Shown here one piece after another: positions 9,759 to 16,969 of a DNA stretch of 64,000 nucleotides. The position numbers and the translations under genes were made by a program. The notes below the pieces were generated by a model. That model saw only the letters and a program-made list of their open reading frames with translations, was not told where the DNA came from and did no database searches. The stretch's first letter is position 1; each line of letters starts with the position of its first letter. Origin of the DNA: Corynebacterium aurimucosum ATCC 700975 (lineage in GTDB: Bacteria; Actinomycetota; Actinomycetes; Mycobacteriales; Mycobacteriaceae); NCBI RefSeq assembly GCF_007672725.1, contig NZ_VDTC01000001.1, positions 527,082-591,081 on the forward strand. The letters run 5' to 3'.

Positions 9759-11192
9759 ATGACCCCTTCTGAGCTTGATGAGTTAATTGCACAGCTGCGA
9801 GTTATCGGCAGCGACAAGCAATCCGTAGAGGTAAAATCTTCCGTCAGCAAGGAAGTACTTTCCACGCTCAGTGCCTTCGCAAACGGGGACGGCGGGACGC
9901 TCATCATCGGCCTTTCAGAGCAGGACGGCTTCACCCCAGTTAAGAAGTTCTCTGCCTCTACTGCCCAAGACCAATTGGAGACTCGCTGCCAACAGCTCAT
10001 CCCGCCGGTCCGCCCGCAAATCGACATCATCGAATTTGAAAGCAGCAACATACTCGTCGCAGAGATCGACGAGCTTCCCGCGCGCGATAAGCCCTGCTAT
10101 GTGGCCGAAAGGGGGCTGTACAAAGGGAGCTATATTCGCACCGGCGATGGTGATACGCGCCTGTCCCAGTACGAAATAAATCGACTCGTTGAAGAGCACA
10201 CGCAACCGACCTGGGATGAAGATGCCATCCCAGATGCCACGCTGGAGGACATCGAGGGTGCCGCTCTTGACGGCTTCCTCCAAGTGCAGAAAGAGCGCCG
10301 CCCCAAGACTTTTGCGAATGGACAGGACACAGCCCTCAAACGCCTGCGAATTCTCAAGGACGGCCACCCCACGCTGGCCTCACTTCTTGTCATGGGAGAC
10401 TACCCGCAGGAGTTCTTCCCCCGATTAACGGTTACCTTCGCGCTCTTTCCCGGAACATCGAAAGGTGATGTCACCACGGGTGTCCGCCTTCTCGACAGCG
10501 CCACGCTTCACGGTACGATTCCGGAGCTGGTGAGCGAAGGCATCGACATCGTAAAGAAGAACATGCGCACCGCTGGCTTTATCGGCGACAAGTCCCGGAC
10601 CGCACTTCCGGATTATCCACTGGTCGCTGTTCGTGAAGCACTAGTCAATGCGCTCATGCACCGTGACTACTCCCCGACTGCTCGCGGCAGTCAGGTGCAA
10701 ATCAACATGTTCGTCGATCGCTTGGAAATCACCAATCCGGGAGGCCTATATGGCGGGGTTACGCTCCGAAATCTTGGAGAAGCTGGTGTCAGCTCTACCC
10801 GCAATCAACGCCTTGCCACGTTCCTAGAGGACATTCCCCTACCGGAAGGCGGCGTCGCCGCAGAGAACCGCGGCACGGGCATCGCCACCATCCATCAGGC
10901 CTTAGCTGACGCACTCATGCCCAAACCGGAAATTATCAACCGGCTCGACAGCTTCACCATCATCTTCCACCGCCGCAGGGTAGCCACCCAGGAACGCTAT
11001 GGCACCGCACGTGACCATGTGGAACACCTACTCCACGGCAGCCCGTCCGTATCTACAACCGAATTAGTTGAGGCTACAAAGCTCAGCCGGACAGCGGTAC
11101 AGAAAGCGCTTAATGAGCTCATCCGCGATAACATCGCCGAAAAGACTGAACCCGGACGCAGCCCTAAACAGCGCTACAGGCTGCGCAAATAG
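9759..11192 (+). CDS. AlbA_2-domain ATP-binding protein with C-terminal winged helix
   Basis: Putative regulator of the AlbA_2/Schlafen-like family. The N-terminal AlbA_2 domain (about residues 15-130) shows EVKSSVS, FANGDGGTLIIGL and YIRTGDGDTR. The middle holds a GHKL-like ATP-binding half: REALVNALMHRDYS, ITNPGGLYGG and NRGTGIATIHQAL. The last 60 residues form a winged helix (STTELVEATKLSRTAVQKAL) with a basic end. The ATG at 9759 is chosen because AGAGAGAAAGG lies just upstream; an in-frame GTG at 9732 lies inside the repeat. It interrupts the rml cluster between two 48-bp direct repeats, which suggests insertion. Its DNA target and trigger are unknown. Confidence 0.85.
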   Translation: MTPSELDELIAQLRVIGSDKQSVEVKSSVSKEVLSTLSAFANGDGGTLIIGLSEQDGFTPVKKFSASTAQDQLETRCQQLIPPVRPQIDIIEFESSNILVAEIDELPARDKPCYVAERGLYKGSYIRTGDGDTRLSQYEINRLVEEHTQPTWDEDAIPDATLEDIEGAALDGFLQVQKERRPKTFANGQDTALKRLRILKDGHPTLASLLVMGDYPQEFFPRLTVTFALFPGTSKGDVTTGVRLLDSATLHGTIPELVSEGIDIVKKNMRTAGFIGDKSRTALPDYPLVAVREALVNALMHRDYSPTARGSQVQINMFVDRLEITNPGGLYGGVTLRNLGEAGVSSTRNQRLATFLEDIPLPEGGVAAENRGTGIATIHQALADALMPKPEIINRLDSFTIIFHRRRVATQERYGTARDHVEHLLHGSPSVSTTELVEATKLSRTAVQKALNELIRDNIAEKTEPGRSPKQRYRLRK

Positions 11193-11193
11193 A

Positions 11194-11241
11194 GCATAAC
11201 ACTCAACATAACACTTAACTTCCCACGTGTTATGTTATGTG
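11194..11241 (+). repeat. Right 48-bp direct repeat flanking the AlbA_2 gene
   Basis: Second copy of the repeat at 9675-9722, starting 2 bases after the AlbA_2 stop. It carries CATAACAC at 11195 and 11207 and GTGTTATG at 11227. Beyond the shared part it continues into a perfect 20-bp inverted repeat (11207-11226 with 11239-11258, 12-nt loop). Confidence 0.9.
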
Positions 11242-11258
11242 GGAAGTTAAGTGTTATG
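11207..11258. repeat. 20-bp palindromic hairpin before rmlA
   Basis: Arms CATAACACTTAACTTCCCAC and its exact complement enclose GTGTTATGTTAT. In RNA it would be a strong hairpin, and in DNA a large dyad operator. It has no U-run, so it is more likely a binding site or element end than a classic terminator. Confidence 0.75.
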
Positions 11259-11316
11259 CTCGCCAGCCCGCGCCGCCACACCCCAGCGCGAGACCCCTCC
11301 GATAAGCTTAAAGCCC

Positions 11317-12183
11317 ATGAAGGGCATCATTCTCGCAGGCGGTTCTGGAACCCGCCTCTACCCCATCACCAAGGGCATCTCGAAGCAGCTCATGCCCATC
11401 TATGACAAGCCGATGGTCTACTATCCCTTGACCACCCTGATCCAGGCCGGCATACGCGAGATCCTCATCATCACCACCCCAGAAGACCAGGCCGCCTTCC
11501 AACGCCTGCTTGGCGATGGCTCCCAGCTCGGCCTCATGCTGCACTATGCGGTGCAGCCGCGCCCCGAAGGCTTGGCCCAGGCCTTCCTCATCGCCGAAGA
11601 CTTCATCGCCGAGGATGACGTGGCCCTTGTGCTGGGTGACAACATCTTTGACGGCCACGGCTTCTCCACCGCGCTGAACGAATGCCACCGCCCAGACGGC
11701 GGCATCATCTTTGCCTACGAGGTCTCCGATCCGCAGCGCTATGGCGTTGTGGACTTTGACTCCGCAGGCCAGGCTCTGTCCATCGAGGAAAAGCCCGCCG
11801 CGCCCAAGTCCAACCACGCTGTGGTCGGCTTGTACTTCTATGACAATTCCGTGGTGGAGATTGCCAGGTCCATCACGCCCAGCGCGCGCGGGGAACTAGA
11901 GATCACCGCCGTCAACGGGGAGTACCTGCGCCGCGGGCGGCTGCGCGTCAAGCGCATGCAGCGCGGTGATGTCTGGCTGGATACCGGCACGGTGGACTCT
12001 ATGAGTGAGGCCTCGGCCTACGTCGAGGTGATGCAGAAGCGTACCGGCACCGTCATTGGTTCGCCGGAGGTCGCAGCCTTTGCGGAAGGCTTCATCGATG
12101 CCACAGCGCTCACCGAGCTGGCAGAGCCCCTTCTGAAGTCCGGCTATGGGCGCTATCTTCTCGCCGCTGCCCAAGAGAGTTGA
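11317..12183 (+). CDS. rmlA: Glucose-1-phosphate thymidylyltransferase
   Basis: First enzyme of dTDP-rhamnose synthesis: dTTP plus glucose-1-phosphate to dTDP-glucose. The nucleotide-binding signature GGSGTRLYP is at residues 8-16, with [15 protein letters not shown], the metal-binding VLGDNIFDG and the EEKPAAPKS segment following. 289 aa is the usual length. MKGIILAGG at 11317 is the family start; the in-frame ATG at 11251 lies in the repeat. It is separated from rmlB-rmlCD by the AlbA_2 cassette, so it may now have its own promoter in or near the right repeat. Confidence 0.95.
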   Translation: MKGIILAGGSGTRLYPITKGISKQLMPIYDKPMVYYPLTTLIQAGIREILIITTPEDQAAFQRLLGDGSQLGLMLHYAVQPRPEGLAQAFLIAEDFIAEDDVALVLGDNIFDGHGFSTALNECHRPDGGIIFAYEVSDPQRYGVVDFDSAGQALSIEEKPAAPKSNHAVVGLYFYDNSVVEIARSITPSARGELEITAVNGEYLRRGRLRVKRMQRGDVWLDTGTVDSMSEASAYVEVMQKRTGTVIGSPEVAAFAEGFIDATALTELAEPLLKSGYGRYLLAAAQES

Positions 12184-12196
12184 GACCGAGGTACAT

Positions 12197-12250
12197 ATCG
12201 ATCAAATAAGGTCCGAAAACCAACGGGATCTGAGGCCTTATTTGATCGAT
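12197..12250. repeat. Long inverted repeat after rmlA
   Basis: A 15-bp perfect inverted repeat (ATCGATCAAATAAGG and its complement) with a 24-nt spacer; GTAC tetramers lie just outside both arms. It could end rmlA transcription, but no U-run follows. Confidence 0.6.
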
Positions 12251-12259
12251 CCGTACGTG

Positions 12260-12317
12260 CTTAAGCCTCCCCTCCTTGTGTCAGGACGTCCTTAAGCGTC
12301 CCCGCCCTGTATCAGGA
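12260..12317. repeat. Imperfect tandem repeat, 31-bp period
   Basis: CTTAAGCCTCCCC... at 12260 and CTTAAGCGTCCCC... at 12291 both run on to TGTNTCAGGA. The two 27-bp units differ at 4 positions. It lies between rmlA and the DsbA-like gene; function unknown. Confidence 0.6.
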
Positions 12318-12359
12318 GCCGCCTCACCCAAACGGGCCTAAACGCGTTAAGGTAATCGC

Positions 12360-13229
12360 ATGCCTAGTTCATCCTCTCGCCCCACCAGTGATTCGAAGAA
12401 ATCAGCACTATCCACCATCAGCCCCGTGGCGTGGGGATTGTTGGTGATCGTTGTAATTTTGGCCGTCATCATTGGCTTCCTGCTTGCAGAGCGCACTTCT
12501 TCCGGCGATGAAAGCACTCCCGCAGCGCAGGAGACCGCAACGAACACGGCGACAGCCGAAGACCTGGCGAAAGATGCCGCCAAGGCCACGCCCGGCACGA
12601 AGTTCTCCGATGGGAAGGGTGACCCGATGATGTTCGGGCCCGGCGGTGACACCATGTCTGGGGATATCACGGTGGTACACCGCAAAAAGGAGAACGATCC
12701 TTTCGCCGTGGGTGCGGTGGATGCACCCGTGGTGATTTCGGAGTTCTCCGATTTCGAGTGCCCGTTCTGCTCCCGCCACGCCAATGTCACCGAGCCGGAT
12801 ATCCTTAAGAAGTACGTGGAAAAGGGCCTGGTGCGCATCGAGTGGAATGACTACCCCGTGAACGGCCCCGCCGCCATCGAGGCCGCCAAGGCCGGGCGCG
12901 CGGCCGCGGCGCAGGGTAAGTTTCAGGAGTTCAAGCACGAGCTCTATGCCGCCAGCAAGGACATCAGTGGCCACCCGGAATTCGGCATCGAGGACTTCAT
13001 GAAGTTTGCCAAGAAGGCGGGCGTTGCGGACCTGGATAAGTTCCGGAAGCAAGCCACGGATGATACCTACACTGAGGTCGTCGAGACAGCCACCCGCTAC
13101 GCCTCCCAGATCGGTATTACGGGCACCCCGGCATTCGTGGTGGGGGATCAGTTCGTCGGTGGTGCGCAGCCGCCCGAGGCTTTTGAACAGATCATCCAAG
13201 AGCAGCTGGGAAAGGCGGCCAATGCCTAA
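12360..13229 (+). CDS. Membrane-anchored DsbA-like thiol oxidoreductase
   Basis: Extracytoplasmic thioredoxin-fold protein for disulfide formation in secreted proteins. A single N-terminal membrane segment (VAWGLLVIVVILAVIIGFLL, about residues 22-41) is followed by a low-complexity linker. The DsbA domain has active-site CPFC at residues 134-137 and the cis-Pro loop GITGTPAFVVG. The ATG lies after GGTAATCGC, a poor ribosome site. The stop overlaps the start of a 30-aa membrane peptide, which in turn overlaps ccdA, so three proteins are probably made in fixed ratio as one redox module. Confidence 0.9.
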   Translation: MPSSSSRPTSDSKKSALSTISPVAWGLLVIVVILAVIIGFLLAERTSSGDESTPAAQETATNTATAEDLAKDAAKATPGTKFSDGKGDPMMFGPGGDTMSGDITVVHRKKENDPFAVGAVDAPVVISEFSDFECPFCSRHANVTEPDILKKYVEKGLVRIEWNDYPVNGPAAIEAAKAGRAAAAQGKFQEFKHELYAASKDISGHPEFGIEDFMKFAKKAGVADLDKFRKQATDDTYTEVVETATRYASQIGITGTPAFVVGDQFVGGAQPPEAFEQIIQEQLGKAANA

Positions 13230-13314
13230 ACCACCGCTGATCGTGTGGGTCTTCATCGCGCTGGTTATCTTGACTGCCTTATTGGGCGGTTATGCAGTGG
13301 GGGTGAGCCTGTGA
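13222..13314 (+). CDS. 30-aa single-pass membrane peptide between DsbA-like and CcdA genes
   Basis: ATG-started 30-codon ORF, 8 bases overlapping the DsbA-like gene and 4 bases (GTGA) overlapping ccdA. The peptide is MPKPP followed by an unbroken hydrophobic span of about 20 residues (LIVWVFIALVILTALLGGYA) and no charged tail. GGGAAAGGCGG lies just before the ATG. The tight double overlap argues for real translation. It may be a small partner of CcdA or only a coupling device; I do not recognise a named family. Confidence 0.6.
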   Translation: MPKPPLIVWVFIALVILTALLGGYAVGVSL

Positions 13315-14105
13315 GCATCGGAATCTTCGGCGCCGTCATCGCCGGCGTGCTGACCTTGATCAGCCCCTGTTCAGCGCTGTTGGTACCGGCCTTTTTTGCC
13401 TATGCCTTCGATTCGCAGCGCCAGCTGCTGTTCAAGACTTTGGTCTTCTTTTTGGGCCTGTGCACCACACTCGTACCCATCGGCATGGGCCTGGCCGCCG
13501 TGCTGGCGCAATATCGTAGCCAGGTCATCACGGTGGCGGGCTGGATCATCATTGCGCTGGGAATATTTACCGCCCTGGGCGGTGGTTTCCGCATTCCCGG
13601 CATGGATGCCCTGTCCGGCAAAGCACGGGGCAAGGTGTTTCTGCTCGGCGCGGTTTATGGCTTCGCCGGCTTTTGCGCGGGCCCGCTCCTGGGCGCTGTC
13701 CTCACCACGGCCGCTGCGTCGGGAAGCGCGCTCTACGGCGGGCTCATCATGGTGGCCTATGCCGCGGGCATGGCCGCACCGCTCTTTGTGCTGGCCGCGC
13801 TGTGGGAGCGCCTCGATGTGGGTTCGTGGTCGTGGCTTCGCGGACGCGAGGTCACTCTGGGCCCCGTGCACACGAATACCCTCTCCCTCGTATCGGGCGC
13901 ATTCTTCGTGCTCATCGGCGTGCTGTTTATCTTGAGCTACGGCAGTGCAACACTACCCGCAGTCTTAAGCACGGATGCACAGTTCGCGGTGCAGGAAAAA
14001 GCCCGCGTCTTCAGCGCGGGCGTGGCGGATGCGTGGGTCTGGTTCGGGCTTTCACTCGCCGCCACGGTGGTGGCAGGAGTAAAGGCCGCCCGCACGCCGG
14101 CCTAG
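13311..14105 (+). CDS. ccdA: CcdA/DsbD-type transmembrane thiol transporter
   Basis: Polytopic protein that carries electrons from cytoplasmic thioredoxin across the membrane to extracytoplasmic thiol proteins. The GTG at 13311 gives 264 aa with six predicted membrane helices and the two conserved cysteines, one in SPCSALLVPAF (helix 1) and one in GFCAGPLLG (helix 4), matching the family. The longer in-frame reading from 13245 lies inside the upstream small ORF and is hydrophilic, so it is rejected. The neighbour is the DsbA-like protein, its likely redox partner or functional counterpart. Confidence 0.9.
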   Translation: MSIGIFGAVIAGVLTLISPCSALLVPAFFAYAFDSQRQLLFKTLVFFLGLCTTLVPIGMGLAAVLAQYRSQVITVAGWIIIALGIFTALGGGFRIPGMDALSGKARGKVFLLGAVYGFAGFCAGPLLGAVLTTAAASGSALYGGLIMVAYAAGMAAPLFVLAALWERLDVGSWSWLRGREVTLGPVHTNTLSLVSGAFFVLIGVLFILSYGSATLPAVLSTDAQFAVQEKARVFSAGVADAWVWFGLSLAATVVAGVKAARTPA

Positions 14106-14133
14106 AGCTAAGCTCTACGCCAAGGTTTAAGAG

Positions 14134-14769
14134 TTAGTAACCGCGCGCGACGTACTCATCGATGCGCGCCGCCTCAGCACCAATAGTGGTCTCATCGCCG
14201 TGGCCCGGCAGGACGCGGGTCTCCGGCGGGAGGTTCAGCACGCGATTGCGCAGGGACTCGATGATGACATCGAAGTCGGAGTACTTGCGGCCGGTGGCGC
14301 CGGGCCCGCCGTTGAAGAGAGTATCGCCCGACAGAAGCGTGGCCTCGTCCGCAATGTAGAGCACCACGCATCCCGGCGAGTGGCCCGGCGTGTGGAAGAC
14401 CACGAAGTCGCTATCGCCCACGGTAAAGAGCTGGTTATCCTCCAGCGGAACGAAGGTCGCGTCCTCGTGCGTTTCCTCCCACAGGGGGCGGTCATCCGGG
14501 TGCAAGTAGATGGACACATCGAAGTGCTCAGCCACCTGGGGAGCGAGCTCGCAGTGGTCGTTGTGCGCGTGGGTGAGAATAACTCCCTTGACCGTGCGCT
14601 GGCCCACCTCTTCGATGACGCGCTCCGCGTCGTGGGAAGGATCGATGATGTAGCACTCGGCGTCGCTAGTCGCGCTACCTGCGGCCAGGATGTAGACGTT
14701 ATTGTCCACGTCCCACTCGCCGCCGTCGAGGCGGAACTTTCCTGAAGTTACAAACTGTTCAATGATCAT
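14134..14769 (-). CDS. Metallo-beta-lactamase-fold hydrolase, partner of the mycothiol dehydrogenase
   Basis: Glyoxalase-II-like hydrolase of 211 aa. Metal ligands are in HAHNDH (residues 67-72), the HTPGHSPG loop, LLSGDTLFNGGPG and the C-terminal PGHGDET. Its ATG directly abuts the stop of the dehydrogenase gene upstream, so the two are translated from one mRNA. In actinobacteria such pairs are thought to convert S-formylmycothiol to formate after formaldehyde oxidation; for this protein that is inference from position. Confidence 0.88.
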   Translation of the reverse strand: MIIEQFVTSGKFRLDGGEWDVDNNVYILAAGSATSDAECYIIDPSHDAERVIEEVGQRTVKGVILTHAHNDHCELAPQVAEHFDVSIYLHPDDRPLWEETHEDATFVPLEDNQLFTVGDSDFVVFHTPGHSPGCVVLYIADEATLLSGDTLFNGGPGATGRKYSDFDVIIESLRNRVLNLPPETRVLPGHGDETTIGAEAARIDEYVARGY

Positions 14770-15921
14770 TTACAGCTCCACTACGGATCGAAGTACCTTG
14801 CCGGCCTTCATGGTAGCGAAGGCCTCTTCCACGTCGTCGAGACCAATGCGCTCGGTCACGAAATCCTTGAGCGGGAAGCGGCCCTGCAAGGAGAGGTCGA
14901 CGTACATGGGGAAGTCACGCTCCGGCAGGCAATCGCCATACCAGGAGGACTTGAGTGAACCGCCGCGGCCGAAGAAGTCGATGGCCGGGACGTCGAAGCG
15001 GCTGGTGAGGTTCGGCACGCCCACCATGACCATGCGGCCGGCCAGGTCGCGGGAGTAAAAGGCCTGGCGGGTGGTAACGGGAATACCCACGGCGTCAATG
15101 GCTACGTCGGTGCCGAAGCCCTCGGTGAGCTCGCGGACGGCCTCGATGACCTCTTCTTCGGACTTGTCCTTCGCCGCAACCGTGTGGGTAGCGCCGAACT
15201 TCTTAGCCAGCTCCAGCTTGTCCGGGTCTAGGTCCACGGCGATGACCTTGGAAGCACCAGCCAACGCCGCGCCGGCGATGGCCGCCATGCCCACGCCACC
15301 GCAGCCGAAGACCGCGACGGACTCGCCGCGCTTGACGTCCGCGGTGTTGACCGCAGCGCCCAGGCCGGCCATCACGCCACAGCCCAGCAGGCCCGCAGCG
15401 GCCGGATCCGCCTCCGGGTTGACCTTGGTGCACTGGCCTTCGTGGACCAGGGTCTTCTCGGCGAAGGAGCCGATGCCGAGCGCCGGGCTGAGCTCAGTGC
15501 CGGCGTCTTTATCCCCGTCCGCGAGCGTCATCTTCGCGGAGGCGTTGTGGGTGTTGAAGCAGTACTTCGGCTCGCCCTTCTTGCAAGCGCGGCACTCGCC
15601 GCACACCGCGCGCCAGTTCAGGACCACGAAGTCCCCGACCTCAACGTGGGTAACGGCATCGCCCACGCGCTCGACGACGCCCGCCGCCTCGTGCCCGAGC
15701 AGGAAGGGGAAGGCATCCTCAATATCGCCATCGCGGTAAGCCAGGTCGGTGTGGCAGACACCGCAGGCCTGGATCTTGACCACGACATCGTGCTCGCCCG
15801 GGGCGGGCACGACGATGTTGACGGTCTCGACGGGCTCGCCCTTCGCGCGCGCAATCACGCCGCGGACAACCTCCGCGCCTTGCTGGGAGTTGTTTTCATT
15901 TACGTTTTCATTAACAGTCAT
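14770..15921 (-). CDS. mscR: Zinc-dependent S-(hydroxymethyl)mycothiol dehydrogenase-like alcohol dehydrogenase
   Basis: Class III-type alcohol dehydrogenase, about 383 aa. Catalytic zinc site: ACGVCHTDL and [12 protein letters not shown]. Structural zinc cysteines are in [15 protein letters not shown]. The Rossmann motif is [11 protein letters not shown]. The closest known role is NAD-dependent oxidation of the formaldehyde-mycothiol adduct (FadH/AdhE in C. glutamicum, MscR in mycobacteria), supported by the hydrolase gene immediately downstream. I chose the ATG at 15921; the longer reading adds an arginine-rich stretch with no family match. The first residues are an unusual Asn/Glu-rich lead before [10 protein letters not shown]. 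Confidence 0.88.
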   Translation of the reverse strand: MTVNENVNENNSQQGAEVVRGVIARAKGEPVETVNIVVPAPGEHDVVVKIQACGVCHTDLAYRDGDIEDAFPFLLGHEAAGVVERVGDAVTHVEVGDFVVLNWRAVCGECRACKKGEPKYCFNTHNASAKMTLADGDKDAGTELSPALGIGSFAEKTLVHEGQCTKVNPEADPAAAGLLGCGVMAGLGAAVNTADVKRGESVAVFGCGGVGMAAIAGAALAGASKVIAVDLDPDKLELAKKFGATHTVAAKDKSEEEVIEAVRELTEGFGTDVAIDAVGIPVTTRQAFYSRDLAGRMVMVGVPNLTSRFDVPAIDFFGRGGSLKSSWYGDCLPERDFPMYVDLSLQGRFPLKDFVTERIGLDDVEEAFATMKAGKVLRSVVEL

Positions 15922-15984
15922 GCTCGTGAGGGTACGCGAAAGGCCCGGGCGGCGTCGCCCGGGCCCAACAAGATTCAAACCCCT

Positions 15985-16800
15985 CTAGAAGCTAGCGAGG
16001 TGGTTGGCCACAAACTCGTGACCGCGCGCATTGATGTGCAGCGGCAGGTTACCCGGCCCCGCAGAGAAGTCCACCAGGCCCGCCCACAGGCGCTTGTCGG
16101 CATCGGCACACATGCCGCGATCCCAGGTCATCGGCTTCATGTCCACGAACTCGATTCCGGTAGCGCGCGCCAGGTCCACCTGCATCCACTGCGCGACGTT
16201 TTCATAGCGCTGCACCATCGGCAGGGCCGTGGCGTCGGCCGGCTTCGGGCCAAAGTGGAGGAGGCAGTAGCGGTCGCCCGAGCCGATGGTCGGGTAACCG
16301 ACAATCTGGATGCGAGCGTTGGGGGCCGCCGCGCGGATCTTGTGGATCAGCGGCGCGTTGGCACCGACCCAGCGGGCGCGCAGGTCACCGTCGGAAAGCC
16401 CGGCGTTGTTGTACGTGTCATTGAAACCGCTGGAGAAGAGCACGCGCTGCGTATCCGCACTGAGCGCGCCGCGGCGAATAGCATCGTCGATCTGCGCGTT
16501 CACCTGCGGGCCCTGGGACATGGACACAGCACCCGAGCAGGAGAAGTCCGCCACCGGCATACCCAGCTTGGCGGCGGTACGCTTGGCGTAGTTATTGCCA
16601 GACGGGCAGTTCAGGCTCGGGTTGCGCTGAGACGAGCCCACCCGCGAGGCCAGGTAGGTATCAAGTTGCGGATCCGCCAGCACGGAATCGCCAAAGGCGA
16701 CGAGGTTTCGCTCGCCGGCAACTGCCTGCGGAGCTTGGGACAGGCCTACCGCCACGAGGAGGGAGGCGCAGAGAGCAGCGATGCGCTGAGTAGACTTCAC
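15985..16800 (-). CDS. Secreted SGNH/GDSL hydrolase
   Basis: Exported esterase/lipase-like enzyme of 271 aa. Sec signal peptide MKSTQRIAALCASLLVAVGL with cleavage near AVAG. Block I is VAFGDSVLADP with the nucleophile Ser; the oxyanion Gly/Asn are in FSSGFNDTYNN; and the C-terminal INARGHEFVANHL supplies the catalytic His. Several cysteines suggest disulfides. GGAAGGAC lies 9 bases before the ATG. Substrate unknown; lipids or cell-wall esters are plausible. Confidence 0.88.
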   Translation of the reverse strand: MKSTQRIAALCASLLVAVGLSQAPQAVAGERNLVAFGDSVLADPQLDTYLASRVGSSQRNPSLNCPSGNNYAKRTAAKLGMPVADFSCSGAVSMSQGPQVNAQIDDAIRRGALSADTQRVLFSSGFNDTYNNAGLSDGDLRARWVGANAPLIHKIRAAAPNARIQIVGYPTIGSGDRYCLLHFGPKPADATALPMVQRYENVAQWMQVDLARATGIEFVDMKPMTWDRGMCADADKRLWAGLVDFSAGPGNLPLHINARGHEFVANHLASF

Positions 16801-16969
16801 GTGACTAATGTCCTTCCGAAAGAGTATGTTCTAGACCGAAACCATAATAGACTACGTTGACGGTCTAAGCTTATGTAACAATAGCAACACCTTTAACAGT
16901 TTGTAGTTTTAATTGTGGCGAGTCCGCCGTCTCCGTAACCTCTTCTCCCCTCCCCTCGATGAGAACCTT
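16801..16969. promoter_or_regulatory. Divergent promoter region with a TAGACCG dyad
   Basis: Lies between the divergent SGNH hydrolase and acyl-CoA synthetase genes. A 7-bp dyad TAGACCG / CGGTCTA (16832-16838, 16861-16867) encloses a minus-strand TATTAT -10-like box. This fits an operator over the hydrolase promoter, but the regulator is not identifiable. Confidence 0.4.

Noticed and set aside
15442..16860. 472-codon plus-strand ORF across mscR and the SGNH hydrolase
   Set aside because: Spans two well-supported minus-strand genes and the gap between them.
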